DNA of 64,000 nt from Pelorhabdus rhamnosifermentans (lineage in GTDB: Bacteria > Bacillota > Negativicutes > UMGS1260). The DNA is taken from positions 1 through 64,000 of the forward strand of contig NZ_JAHGVE010000023.1 of assembly GCF_018835585.1 (NCBI RefSeq). Direction: 5' to 3'. The translations under genes were made by a program, and so were the position numbers. The notes under the pieces were generated by a model. The model saw only the letters and a program-made list of their open reading frames with translations. It made no database searches and was not told the DNA's origin. Shown here in pieces: positions 9,253 to 18,019 of this stretch (positions are counted from its first letter, which is position 1; every line of letters begins with the position of its first letter).

Positions 9253-10277
9253 ATGGTTAGTTATCAGGAAATTCTAAAGCTCCGTTCTTTGGCGAAAAGC
9301 AAGCCTGTTGCAGGAAAAACAGGTTTAGACCGGATGGTTCAAAATTTAGCTGGACTGATTATTAATTTGGGTCCCTATATTGAAACAATACCAGAAGAAG
9401 TAATTGAGTTGGCTGATTTAGCTTGTTTTCCGGTTTTTGAATTACCCTGGAAAGTCAAGTTAGTTGAGGTTACGCAGGAAATATGCAGTTGTATTGTGAT
9501 GAAACATTTAGAAGAACGTTCTATTAGTGATTTTATGGAACAATTGCTCTTAAAGCCGGTTGAGGATGCAGAAAGTTTAATTCAGCGGGCACTGGCCTTT
9601 AATTATGATTTATCCTCAATGCAGCAGGTAGCGATCGTGAGTCTGCGCGGATTGCCTGAATATAGGCAAAAGCAGGGGATAACAGAGGAACAAGGCATGA
9701 TTGTTTTAAAAATGCAGCTAAAACAGCAGGTTCGAATGGTTTTGGTGCGGCGCGGAAAAAACTGTTTGTCTATGGCCTGGATGGATACTCTTGTTCTATT
9801 AATGCCGTCTGGGAAAAAGACGGTAGAAGCAAGGCAAAATGTGGTTATTCTGGCTGCTGTAGTAGAAGCATTGAATACCAAATTTCCAGACTTATCTGTC
9901 GCTGCCGGTTTAGGCAAGCGGGTTGAAGAGTTGTGCGATGTGCGGCAAAGTTACCTGCAGGCTCATAAAGCATTGCGTCTGGCCAACTTTAAGCGCAACT
10001 CCCGACCCGTTTATGTCTATGAGCAATTAGGAATTTACAAACTACTGTTTGATATTCCACTTGAAAAATTGCGCAGCTATTATGAGGAAATCATTGAGCC
10101 GCTTCATGAATATGACACGCGATACAAAATGGATTTAGTCTCTAGCTTATTTGTTTACTTTGAAGAAAACGGCAATGTAGTCTAAACAGCTAAGCGATTG
10201 TTTGTGCATCGCAATACCTTAGATTATCGTTAAAAAAAATAGAAGATGTGACTGGTAAAAATTTAAATGATCCTTAG
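9253..10277 (+). pseudogene. PucR/CdaR-type transcriptional regulator, disrupted in its HTH
   Basis: The open frame gives 310 aa ending in FEENGNVV, then TAA at 10183-10185. Reading on in the same frame restores the typical PucR-family C-terminal helix-turn-helix: TAKRLFVHRNTLDYR. A one-base loss in a T/A run near 10230 then shifts frame into KKIEDVTGKNLNDP before a stop at 10275-10277. Two lesions therefore remove the DNA-binding domain: an in-frame ochre codon and a frameshift. The N-terminal part has lost most of the PucR domain but keeps a central GGDEF-like region. It is followed without a gap by a truncated binding-protein gene, so it is probably non-functional. Confidence 0.8.
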
Positions 10278-10279
10278 TT

Positions 10280-11233
10280 CTTGGTAAACAAATTTCTTTT
10301 GTTATTGCTGATAATCGCTCTGAACCATCAGAATCAGCCAATGCTATGACTAAATTAATTAACCAGGATAAAGTAATCTTAGTTCTTGGTACGGGTGGAA
10401 GCACCAACTCCATTGCTGCGGCACCGATTGCGGCTCAAAATAAAATTCCTTTTATTACTCCCTTTGCCACCAATCCTAAAGTAACGGCTGATGGGGAAAA
10501 GGTGAATGACTTTGCTTTTCGAGTTTGTTTCATTGATCCCTTTCAGGGAAATGTGATGGCTGATTTTGCTTCTAAAACATTAAAGGCCAAAACTGCTGCC
10601 ATCTATATTGATAATAGTGCAGATTATTCTAAAGGGTTGGCACAATATTTTGAAGAACACTTTGTAAAAAATGGTGGAAATATTGTAGCAAAAGAAGCCT
10701 ATTTGCAAAAGGATCAAGACTACAAAGCCATATTAACTAAAATAAAAATTACTAACCCCGACGTTTTGTTTGTTCCCGGTTATTATGAAGATGTAGCTAA
10801 AATTGTAAAGCAGGCGCGTGAATTGGGCATTACCGTCCCAATTATTGGTGGCGATGCTTGGGATTCACCGAAGTTGGTAGAAATGGCTGGCGCTGCAGCC
10901 TTGAATAATACATTTTTCTCTAATCACTATGCCCCTGATAACCATACACCACAAATTGATAAATTTGTTGAGGCCTATCAAAAAGAATATAATCAAGTGC
11001 CTGATGCTCCGGCTGTCCTTGGTTATGATGCGGCTTGCATGGCCATTGATGCGATTAAACGGGCCAATAGCTTTGACCCTGTAAAAATCAAAGATGCTTT
11101 GGCTCAAACAAAAGACTTGCAGCTTGTAACGGGTTCGATTACACTTGATAAATATCATAACCCTGTTAAGAGTGCCATTGTTATGGAGCTCAAAGACGGC
11201 AAGCAGGTATATAAAACCACGATTAATCCTTGA
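10280..11233 (+). pseudogene. Branched-chain amino acid ABC substrate-binding protein, 5' truncated
   Basis: The reading frame is continuous from 10280 and begins in mid-domain with LGKQISFVIADNRSEPSES, then matches a LivJ-type periplasmic binding protein to its end (GTGGSTNSIAAAPIAAQNK, VPGYYEDVAKIVKQARE, GGDAWDSPKLVE). The signal peptide/lipobox and the first lobe strands are missing, and no ribosome-binding site precedes the first internal ATG at 10346. The truncation point abuts the end of the broken PucR gene, indicating a deletion that fused the two remnants. No liv permease genes are nearby. Confidence 0.8.
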
Positions 11234-11278
11234 TTAGAGAATAAAAAATAGTAGGATAGACAAGAAAGGGTGGGTAGG

Positions 11279-12436
11279 ATGAATGACTTTTCATTTCGAT
11301 TTCCTACGGAAGTGTTATTTGGCAATGATATAATTCGGCAAATAGGAGAAGAGTGCCAAAAAAGAAAAGCCCGTAAGGCTTTTCTTGTATCAGGTAAGAC
11401 TGCGACGAAAAAATCCCCCTTTTTACCAATAATTCTTGATTCGCTGGAACAGGCCGGCATAGAAGTTCAGCTTTATTCTGAAATCGAGGCTGATCCTAGT
11501 ATCGAGACAGTAGATCGTGGCGTTATAGAAGTCCAAAAGTTTGGCGCTGATCTGATTCTGGCTTTTGGTGGTGGCAGTCCGATGGACGCAGCGAAATCCA
11601 TTGCGATGGTAGCGAACAATGGGGGATTTATTGAAGATTATATGCGTAAAAGACGTTCAATTCGGCAACCAAGCATTACGCTGATCTGCATCCCGACAAC
11701 GGCAGGAACAGGCAGTGAGGTGACAGCTGGTGCTGTCACCTCTGATAAGAAAAGCAAAGAAAAAATTGGCGTAGCCCATGCCTTGATGATGCCGAGTCTA
11801 GCGATCGTCGATCCTAAATTGCATGTTTCAATGCCACGGGAAGTTACTGCTGCTACTGGTATTGATGCTTTGACTCATGCCATTGAAGCTTATATTGCTA
11901 ATAGCGCTGAGCCGCTTAGTGACGCTCTGGCCTTGCATGCTATCAAATTGATTGGGAAATACTTGCGTCCTGCTTATGCTAATGGGAATCAGCTTGAAGC
12001 ACGCAGTCAGATGGCTTTAGCCAGTTTGATGGCTGGGGCAGTTTTTACCAATGTTGGCCTGGGTGCAGTCCATGGTTTAGCCCATTCTTTAGGAGCAAAG
12101 TTTGGCATTGTTCATGGAGTGGCCAATGGGATTATGTTACCTTATGTGATGGAGGCTTGTTTAGTTGCAAATTATGAAAAATTTAGCAATATTGCTGAGG
12201 CCCTTGGAGAAAATGTAGCAGCTATTCCTTTGCGTAAAGCGGCCCGAAAAGCAGTAGTGGCAGTTGTGAAATTAAAACAAGATATTGATATTCCTCATGA
12301 TCTGCGTGAAATTGGACTGGACGAGCAGGTTATTTCAATGATTGTACCCGATGCACTGGCGTATCGATTGTTGCCCAATAGCCCGCGAAAATTAACAAAG
12401 GCCGATTTGGAACGCATTGTGAGACAAGCCCTGTAG
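11279..12436 (+). CDS. Iron-containing alcohol dehydrogenase
   Basis: A 385-aa NAD(P)-dependent, Fe-type (family III) dehydrogenase reducing aldehydes or oxidising alcohols. Seen: the nucleotide loop AFGGGSPMDAAKSIA near residue 97, CIPTTAGTGSEVT, and the metal-binding histidines in GLGAVHGLAHSLGAKFGIVHG (residues about 260-280). ATG 11279 is preceded by GGGTGGGTAGG. It ends before a clear terminator and is apparently monocistronic. Substrate cannot be told from sequence; ethanol, butanol or 1,3-propanediol type enzymes all fit. Confidence 0.88.
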   Translation: MNDFSFRFPTEVLFGNDIIRQIGEECQKRKARKAFLVSGKTATKKSPFLPIILDSLEQAGIEVQLYSEIEADPSIETVDRGVIEVQKFGADLILAFGGGSPMDAAKSIAMVANNGGFIEDYMRKRRSIRQPSITLICIPTTAGTGSEVTAGAVTSDKKSKEKIGVAHALMMPSLAIVDPKLHVSMPREVTAATGIDALTHAIEAYIANSAEPLSDALALHAIKLIGKYLRPAYANGNQLEARSQMALASLMAGAVFTNVGLGAVHGLAHSLGAKFGIVHGVANGIMLPYVMEACLVANYEKFSNIAEALGENVAAIPLRKAARKAVVAVVKLKQDIDIPHDLREIGLDEQVISMIVPDALAYRLLPNSPRKLTKADLERIVRQAL

Positions 12437-12468
12437 GATGCTGGGGATATAAGTCTATAATATTTATG

Positions 12469-12493
12469 AAACCACGGATTTCGTGGTTTTTTT
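12469..12493 (+). terminator. Terminator after alcohol dehydrogenase
   Basis: AAACCACG pairs with CGTGGTTT across a short loop, followed by a T run. Confidence 0.8.
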
Positions 12494-12511
12494 ACGTTAT
12501 AAACCATATGT

Positions 12512-12548
12512 AAAATAAACTTGACATATAGTTTATTTTGATGTACAT
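12512..12548 (+). promoter_or_regulatory. Promoter with inverted-repeat operator for the XRE pair
   Basis: AAAATAAAC (12512-12520) and its exact complement GTTTATTTT (12531-12539) flank TTGACATATA. The -35 TTGACA lies at 12521-12526, inside the repeat, and TACATT follows after 17 bp as -10. The arrangement suggests autorepression by the XRE protein encoded just downstream. Confidence 0.6.
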
Positions 12549-12583
12549 TTATAGCGTGAAAACTTATTCGATGGGAGCAAGGT

Positions 12584-12823
12584 ATGACTAAATCAGTAGC
12601 ACAACTAGAAATTATTAATCGCTTACACGTTTTTCGAGCCGAACACAGAATAACACAAGAACAGCTTGCCAAAGAAATTGGCGTAACACGTGCTACCATT
12701 GTTGCGATTGAGAAGGGGGGATATAATCCGTCTTTAGAGCTGGCCTTTCGTATTGCAAGGTATTTTAAAACAGATATCCAGGCTATTTTTTCAGTGGAGG
12801 AGGAAAACAATGAAAAAATATGA
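12584..12823 (+). CDS. XRE-family helix-turn-helix regulator (small, YgzD-like)
   Basis: A 79-aa protein that is almost entirely an HTH_3 domain: ITQEQLAKEIGVTRATIVAIE followed by YNPSLELAFRIARYF. Such small regulators usually sit in front of a membrane protein gene, and the next gene is one (overlap 14 bp). ATG 12584 has GGGAGC upstream. The inverted repeat over its promoter is a likely binding site. Confidence 0.85.
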   Translation: MTKSVAQLEIINRLHVFRAEHRITQEQLAKEIGVTRATIVAIEKGGYNPSLELAFRIARYFKTDIQAIFSVEEENNEKI

Positions 12824-13412
12824 TTCGATTTTATTAAAAGTATTTTTATATGAACTGCCAATACTTATGGTTTATTTTATTTCCCTTTTTGCGTTTGGTT
12901 TAGAAACGGCTGCACAGAGTAACGGCTATGCAAAGGTATGGTATGATTTCGGAGGATGTTACATATTTGGGTCATGGATGATTGTTTCTACTTATTTAAG
13001 TTTTCGGCTAATGGTATCCGAAGTATTTAGGGAAAAGGTATTAACGAAAATGACTTTTCTCAAAGAACGAGACGAACGCGAAGTGATATTGACGGGGCAG
13101 GCGGCTAAAAACACTATGTTGACTACGATTGCCATTTTGATCTTTTTATTCTGTCTTTCGTGTTTTCAGGTTTCTGTTTATCATGTACCGCCAGAACAAG
13201 CTGTAGATGGAAAAAATAGAGTACTGACGTTGGGGTTAACTTTTAATTTATTAGAAGAAAGCTCACAGCATAAAAATTCTCAAGAAGAGGTGGAGAAAGA
13301 AGACATAGTATCTTATACGGGCCTACATATTTCTAGCTCTACAGTAATCTTAGGATTAATCGGTTGGCAAATTATATCGTATAATTACTCGATGCACCAC
13401 GCAATAAAATGA
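12810..13412 (+). CDS. Small integral membrane protein, partner of XRE regulator
   Basis: About 200 aa with four likely membrane segments: residues about 12-32, 48-66, 104-122 and 172-190. The cytoplasmic loop FLKERDEREVILTGQAAKNT resembles a motif seen in small membrane proteins co-transcribed with XRE regulators. Function unknown. ATG 12810 follows GGAGGAGGAAAAC. A polar, lysine/glutamate-rich stretch (SSQHKNSQEEVEKED) lies between the last two segments. Confidence 0.75.
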   Translation: MKKYDSILLKVFLYELPILMVYFISLFAFGLETAAQSNGYAKVWYDFGGCYIFGSWMIVSTYLSFRLMVSEVFREKVLTKMTFLKERDEREVILTGQAAKNTMLTTIAILIFLFCLSCFQVSVYHVPPEQAVDGKNRVLTLGLTFNLLEESSQHKNSQEEVEKEDIVSYTGLHISSSTVILGLIGWQIISYNYSMHHAIK

Positions 13413-13426
13413 GTAGGCAAAATATA

Positions 13427-13471
13427 AAAAAACGGGAATTTGTCGACTAATGGACAAGTTCCTGTTTTTAG
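13427..13471. terminator. Bidirectional terminator between convergent genes
   Basis: AAAAACGGGAATTTGTC pairs imperfectly with GACAAGTTCCTGTTTTT. A/T runs on both sides suit termination of both the upstream membrane protein gene and the convergent transporter gene. Confidence 0.7.
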
Positions 13472-13489
13472 CAAAACTACTAAAGTTTT

Positions 13490-14452
13490 TTAAATAGGAA
13501 ACATAACTCTGGCTACATAGATAGATAATGTAAGTGTCACAGCACTAAAGAGGGTAGATACCATGACAGCCTGAGATGCAAAATCCTGACAACTATCACA
13601 TTCAACTGCAATTAATGCAGTATTTACAGCAGTTGGTACAGAATAGGCTATAAACACTGTTTGAGCGACAATACCTGTGAAACCCAAAATATGTATATAA
13701 AGTGTCGCAAGTATCGGACCGATAATTAGTCTTGTAAACGCTGAAATATGAACATCCGTATTTTTTAAATCAAATTTAGTTTTGGAAAGTTGAACTCCTA
13801 ATGTTATTAAGACAATAGGCACGAGTGCGTTTTTTAGATATTCTAAAGCAGGCCATATGATCGTTTCTGTAAAATCGAAGTCAATACTTTTCAAAATAAA
13901 TGCCGCAGGAATGGCATAAATGGAAGGCATCGAAAGTACTTTTATAATTGAATCTTTGGCTTTTAAGTTGGCTTTTCCGGCATTATAGAATCCCAGCGTA
14001 TTTGTTGTTATATTTTGAAATACAAGTATGATGATTTGTGCGGTAATCGCTTCAGTTAAATAAGGTGTTTTACCATCAACTACAAAAGGCGCACTAGAAA
14101 AAACCAGCACTGCAAGAGATAGTCCGATATTGCCGGAATTATTAAACATGATCGAATTTTTAAAAGCATTTGTCAGTCCTACATCATAGTTCCGAATTTT
14201 AGCGATAATTCTTCCAATTATATCATTGCTAACAAGAATAAATATTGCACAAAAAAGAACCTTAATCATATCAAGACTAATTGCCGTTGTATATAAATTA
14301 ACAAAGATAAAGGCTGGTACGAGTAGGTAAAAATTTAATTTACTAAGGCTGAATATATCTAAATCAAATTTTTTGCTTAAGATAAAACCTAAGACAATTA
14401 GTGTAAATATGGGGATAATATTATGACCTAGTATATGAAAGAAAATAGCCAA
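13490..14452 (-). CDS. AEC-family transporter (auxin efflux carrier-like permease)
   Basis: A 320-aa, strongly hydrophobic protein with about ten membrane segments in two five-helix halves. It has the family's central loop asparagine region (NSIMFNNSGNIGLSLAVLVF, residues about 97-116) and a C-terminal SVPTAVNTALIAVEC segment. Family members export or import organic acids such as malate/malonate; the substrate here cannot be inferred. It is transcribed alone on the minus strand and is convergent with the XRE pair. Confidence 0.85.
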   Translation of the reverse strand: MAIFFHILGHNIIPIFTLIVLGFILSKKFDLDIFSLSKLNFYLLVPAFIFVNLYTTAISLDMIKVLFCAIFILVSNDIIGRIIAKIRNYDVGLTNAFKNSIMFNNSGNIGLSLAVLVFSSAPFVVDGKTPYLTEAITAQIIILVFQNITTNTLGFYNAGKANLKAKDSIIKVLSMPSIYAIPAAFILKSIDFDFTETIIWPALEYLKNALVPIVLITLGVQLSKTKFDLKNTDVHISAFTRLIIGPILATLYIHILGFTGIVAQTVFIAYSVPTAVNTALIAVECDSCQDFASQAVMVSTLFSAVTLTLSIYVARVMFPI

Positions 14453-14567
14453 AATTGATCTTTCCTCTCCGTAATGAATTTTACATTCTTATAGTATCAT
14501 ACTAGTCAACACGGTACGTTTCATTATAGCCAACCATCTTAAATCCTGATCGGTAATACTAACGACA

Positions 14568-14608
14568 ACAAACAGCTCCTACCCATATAATGGATAGGAG
14601 CTGTTTGT
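14568..14608 (-). terminator. Hairpin terminator of the bioW-bioF operon
   Basis: An 18-bp inverted repeat (ACAAACAGCTCCTACCCA with its near-complement at 14591-14608) lies 12 bp beyond the bioF stop on the minus strand. The following T-run is interrupted, so termination efficiency is uncertain. Confidence 0.65.
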
Positions 14609-14619
14609 CTTCAATTCCG

Positions 14620-15795
14620 TCAGATAAGCCCTGCCTTTTTAGCTGCATGAATAATGATGCCACTAGCCTTGGCGAGATCTCTCGAAGAATGGGCTGCTGT
14701 TACGGTAAGTCGTAGACGACTGCTTCCTGCCGGAACTGTCGGTGGACGAATCGCCGACACAATGAGTCCGGCATCATAAAGAGTCCTGGAAAACGCTAAC
14801 GTCTGCGCCGCATCGCCGATCAGCAGGGGAATAATCGGTGTCTCACTCGCTAACACAGGTAGTCCTGCCGCTAGCAACTCTTTTTTTAACATAGTTGCCT
14901 TGGTATTAAGTATTTCAACTCGTTTAGGTTCAGCTATTAATACCTGTAATGCCGCTCTTGCCGCCGCAATTGTTGCAGCGGATAAAGCAGTAGAAAAAAT
15001 AAAGCTTCTAGCCCGATTCATCAGATAGTGAATAAGCAAGTGACTGCCAGCGACAAAACCGCCCTCAGCTGCCAACGATTTGCTTAAGGTACCGATTTCA
15101 ATCTGTACCTTGTCGCTGACGCCATAATAGGCCGCTGTTCCGCGGCCACCTGGGCCAATGACTCCAGTGGCATGAGCATCGTCAACCATGATGAGACTGT
15201 CGTATTTCTCCCCTAGCATGACGATTTCGTCCAATCGAGCAATATCGCCGTCCATGCTAAATACACCGTCTGTCACAATCAAACGCTGCCCATTGCACGG
15301 TGTATTTTTGAGCAGCTTATCAAGATGTGCCATATCACTATGGTGAAAAACAATGGTTCGCGCTTTGGACAAACGGCACCCGTCAATAATGCTGGCGTGA
15401 TTAAGTTCATCGCTGAAAATTACATCATTTGCATTTGCCAAAGCGCTAATTGTACCGACATTGGCCATATAGCCTGTATTAAATACTAGCGCCGCCTCGG
15501 TTTGCTTTAATTGGGCAAGTTCTGTTTCTAGTGCCTCATAGCCAGAATGATTGCCACTTGTCAACCTGGCACCACCGGATCCCGTGCCATACTGTTCTGC
15601 GGCAGAGGCAGCAGCCGCCTTGACGAAAGGATGATGAGTCAAGCCAAGATAGTTATTTGATGCCATTAACAGATATTCCTGGCCGTCTATAAGAACGTGA
15701 GATGGATTTACTGGCTCCATCGTTTGAAGTTGTCGCAGCAAATTTTTCTGTTCCATAACGCCTAATTCCTGTTCCATTTGCTTCAGCTTTTGCAT
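14620..15795 (-). CDS. bioF: 8-amino-7-oxononanoate synthase
   Basis: PLP enzyme condensing pimeloyl-CoA with alanine in biotin synthesis. The 391-aa sequence has the alpha-oxoamine synthase signatures: MASNNYLGLTHHP, GSGGARLTSGNHSGYEALE, DDAHATGVIGPGGRGT and the PLP-lysine loop EIGTLSKSLAAEGGF (Lys near residue 238). 2-amino-3-ketobutyrate ligase is the alternative relative, but direct overlap with bioW (13 bp) makes BioF clear. ATG 15795 has AGAGGAACC upstream. Confidence 0.93.
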   Translation of the reverse strand: MQKLKQMEQELGVMEQKNLLRQLQTMEPVNPSHVLIDGQEYLLMASNNYLGLTHHPFVKAAAASAAEQYGTGSGGARLTSGNHSGYEALETELAQLKQTEAALVFNTGYMANVGTISALANANDVIFSDELNHASIIDGCRLSKARTIVFHHSDMAHLDKLLKNTPCNGQRLIVTDGVFSMDGDIARLDEIVMLGEKYDSLIMVDDAHATGVIGPGGRGTAAYYGVSDKVQIEIGTLSKSLAAEGGFVAGSHLLIHYLMNRARSFIFSTALSAATIAAARAALQVLIAEPKRVEILNTKATMLKKELLAAGLPVLASETPIIPLLIGDAAQTLAFSRTLYDAGLIVSAIRPPTVPAGSSRLRLTVTAAHSSRDLAKASGIIIHAAKKAGLI

Positions 15796-16568
15796 GGTTC
15801 CTCTTTTTCCGCAAAATTTTGCGGTACTACCAGTACAGGAGTATTTTCCAAATAATTGATGAGCTTTTCTAAATCTATGTCCGGTTCAACAAAAAAGGCC
15901 CGACCACCAACGGGACTGTCCGGTTGTTTCAAATGAGGAAAACGAAAATATCCTAAATGATTGGCTACATAGCCTGTCGTATAATTGAGGTCGTCAGACC
16001 AACATAACTCAGCAATTACGCCAGGCGCCGACTGGACCTTTGAAGCCAAAACCACTGCTTCACGCACATGCACGTCCGTCAATCCCAACTGGATAAGCAG
16101 AGACTCATAATGTTTACTATCGGCAATATCCATGCTGCTGACACGAACACCCCGCTGAGTAAAAGGGTCCAGGCGTTGCCCATCTGCTGCCGAGATTAGC
16201 ATAGCACCGCGCATACTGTCAGTCAGATTTGTCAATTGGTCTAGTCCCGACTGAGCCGCTTTTTCTGTTACTCCAGCTGCAATCAAGGTTTCTTTCGCCA
16301 ATTTACGGCCCTGAGGCACATCTTGCGTTACAACGGTGTCAATGGGCAGTTGATTTACATATACAAAATTTTGTTCTGAGACTTCTTCAATTTTTAAATT
16401 AATAAAATCAGCGCAACCTCGGCTATGATGAAATGCTCGTTCAATCATGGAGAGGGCTACTTGTTCGATTGACTCTGTTGGCACCATCCGTTCGGCACCG
16501 GAAATATGCCGGCCGCCTTGCTCGTGAGCTCCTCCTTGGGCCGAACGCATTTTAACGCTGTACAACAT
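15783..16568 (-). CDS. bioW: 6-carboxyhexanoate-CoA ligase (pimeloyl-CoA synthetase)
   Basis: Activates free pimelate to pimeloyl-CoA, the entry to biotin in BioW-type organisms. The 261-aa sequence has family hallmarks: YSVKMRSAQGGAHEQGGRHI at the N terminus, ISGAERMV, RGVRVSSMDIAD in the middle, and SDDLNYTTGYVANHLGYFRF. It overlaps bioF by 13 bp and the upstream membrane gene by 17 bp. This implies that pimelate comes from fatty-acid synthesis or the environment rather than from BioC/BioH. Confidence 0.92.
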   Translation of the reverse strand: MLYSVKMRSAQGGAHEQGGRHISGAERMVPTESIEQVALSMIERAFHHSRGCADFINLKIEEVSEQNFVYVNQLPIDTVVTQDVPQGRKLAKETLIAAGVTEKAAQSGLDQLTNLTDSMRGAMLISAADGQRLDPFTQRGVRVSSMDIADSKHYESLLIQLGLTDVHVREAVVLASKVQSAPGVIAELCWSDDLNYTTGYVANHLGYFRFPHLKQPDSPVGGRAFFVEPDIDLEKLINYLENTPVLVVPQNFAEKEEPCKS

Positions 16569-17043
16569 GTTCTCTCATCCTTTCTGTTTCCCGGCGAATC
16601 CGCCTTATCATCAAAGTTAGTGGCCAAGCTGTAAAAGCTGTGTAAATCATTCCTGGAATTGCGGCAGCTATTACGGCCCACGCCGCTTGCCCCATAATTC
16701 CCATTAAGCTCAATCTAGCCAGAAATGAAGCAATCGGACCGGCGATAACGACAACTGGCCAAGCAGTCCCACAGACAACTAAAACCAAGCCAATCGTTAC
16801 ACGAAATAGTAGGGCGATTGCTGTATTTAAGAGCGTTTGCGTTCCTAACAGCAATGTTACAATACTGGCCAAAATTCCGGCCACAAAATAGCGGCGAAAA
16901 CCATAAACAGCACAAATCGCTACAGCCAACGGCGCAGACAGTTGGAATTCTGTACCGGGAATAATCCCTGGCATTTTTAAGGAACCGGAAATTGCGATAA
17001 GTGCCGCTAGCAATCCAGTTACTGTCATATTCCGTGGTGTCAT
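16552..17043 (-). CDS. Small ECF-type S-component-like membrane protein in biotin operon
   Basis: A 163-aa protein with five to six hydrophobic segments, a basic C-terminal tail (MIRRIRRETERMRE) and an N-terminal RNMTVTGLLAALIAISG, the general layout of an ECF-transporter substrate-binding S component. It is the first gene of the BirA-controlled minus-strand operon and is translationally coupled to bioW. It does not show a BioY pattern I can recognise, so it may carry pimelate or another precursor instead of biotin. No ATPase or T component is nearby; a shared ECF module elsewhere would be needed. Confidence 0.6.
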   Translation of the reverse strand: MTPRNMTVTGLLAALIAISGSLKMPGIIPGTEFQLSAPLAVAICAVYGFRRYFVAGILASIVTLLLGTQTLLNTAIALLFRVTIGLVLVVCGTAWPVVVIAGPIASFLARLSLMGIMGQAAWAVIAAAIPGMIYTAFTAWPLTLMIRRIRRETERMREHVVQR

Positions 17044-17073
17044 AACAAACCCCTTTCCATATTATCCGATTAA

Positions 17074-17105
17074 TTGTAAACCGAATTTTAATTTCTGGTT
17101 TACTT
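17074..17105 (-). promoter_or_regulatory. BirA operator for the leftward biotin operon
   Basis: TTGTAAACC (17074-17082), 14 bp, then GGTTTACTT (17097-17105). This closely matches the Firmicute BirA box TTGTAAACC-N14-16-GGTTTACAA. It lies about 30 bp before the start of the S-component gene, so biotinyl-AMP-bound BirA should repress this operon. Confidence 0.85.
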
Positions 17106-17171
17106 AATAAAAGCAGATATCTCTAATTAGATTAAACTGGGTATTCAAGAGTCTGCTTGCATAATTTTATT

Positions 17172-17193
17172 AAATTGCATTATAATGCAATTT
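17172..17193. repeat. Perfect 22-bp palindrome between divergent bio operons
   Basis: A perfect AT-rich palindrome centred on TGCATTATAATGCA. It lies between the two BirA boxes and contains TATAAT on one strand. It may be an extra operator or simply overlapping divergent -10 elements. Confidence 0.5.
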
Positions 17194-17207
17194 ATTCTAA
17201 AAGTCAA

Positions 17208-17261
17208 TTGTTAACTTATTAAAGTTACGTGGTTTACAATTATGACTTTTTCCATTATAAT
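17208..17261 (+). promoter_or_regulatory. BirA operator and promoter for bioD-bioA
   Basis: TTGTTAACT (17208-17216), 14 bp, GGTTTACAA (17231-17239): a second BirA box. Its right half contains the -35 TTTACA (17233-17238), which is followed after 17 bp by a perfect TATAAT (17256-17261). BirA binding would thus block the -35 of the rightward operon. Confidence 0.85.
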
Positions 17262-17329
17262 GAATTCATACTACCGTGGGTATTATGCAAAATGTAATCG
17301 AAAAACTTACATTACGAGGTGGAAATGTT

Positions 17330-18016
17330 ATGAGTAAAGGAATATTTATCACAGCAACTGGAACGGATGTCGGCAAAACTTATGTTACGAGCTTAATTGT
17401 AAAATTATTGCGTCAAAGCGGAATGAATGCGGGTTACTATAAAGCGGCCCTCAGCGGTGCAGATGTGGTGGACGGAGAACTTATACCTGGTGACTGTAAA
17501 GTTGTTGCTGATACGGCAGGACTTGCTGTTCGTCCGCAGGATATGGTTTCATATATTTACAAAACAGCTGTGTCCCCTCATCTTGCAGCGCAAATAGAGA
17601 AACAGCCAATTGAAACAGACGTCATACTTGCTGATTTTGCTAAGGCTAAACAGCAATATGACTATATCACGGTTGAAGGCAGCGGTGGTATTATTTGCCC
17701 CTTGCGGTTAGATGAAAAAGAGCTGATGTTGATCGACATTATTAAGCTTTTGAAACTGGATATAATTGTTGTGGCTTCTGCCGAACTTGGCACAATTAAT
17801 AGCGTTGTATTAACCATAGACTATGCCAGAAGCAAAGAAATTCTAGTAAAAGGCATTATCTTAAACAAGTATGATAATGGTAATTTTTTACATAGAGACA
17901 ATAAAAAATCCATCGAACGATTAACAGGTCTGCCCGTCATTACCTGCGTCGCCAATAACGATGAAAATCTCACACTAGATGCAAAAATTCTGTGTGAATG
18001 TTATAAGGAGGTCTAA
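17330..18016 (+). CDS. bioD: Dethiobiotin synthetase
   Basis: ATP-dependent closure of the ureido ring to make dethiobiotin. It is 228 aa with the P-loop-like GTDVGKTYVT at residues about 9-18 and the conserved VEGSGGIICPL. ATG 17330 is chosen because GAGGTGG lies just before it; the longer frame from 17276 would include that site. The gene is controlled by the BirA box upstream and is followed 3 nt later by bioA. Confidence 0.93.
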   Translation: MSKGIFITATGTDVGKTYVTSLIVKLLRQSGMNAGYYKAALSGADVVDGELIPGDCKVVADTAGLAVRPQDMVSYIYKTAVSPHLAAQIEKQPIETDVILADFAKAKQQYDYITVEGSGGIICPLRLDEKELMLIDIIKLLKLDIIVVASAELGTINSVVLTIDYARSKEILVKGIILNKYDNGNFLHRDNKKSIERLTGLPVITCVANNDENLTLDAKILCECYKEV

Positions 18017-18019
18017 CCA

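Noticed and set aside
12295-12861. 188-codon minus-strand frame
   Set aside because: It covers the end of the alcohol dehydrogenase, a terminator and the XRE gene, with no site and an unlikely composition; a shadow frame.
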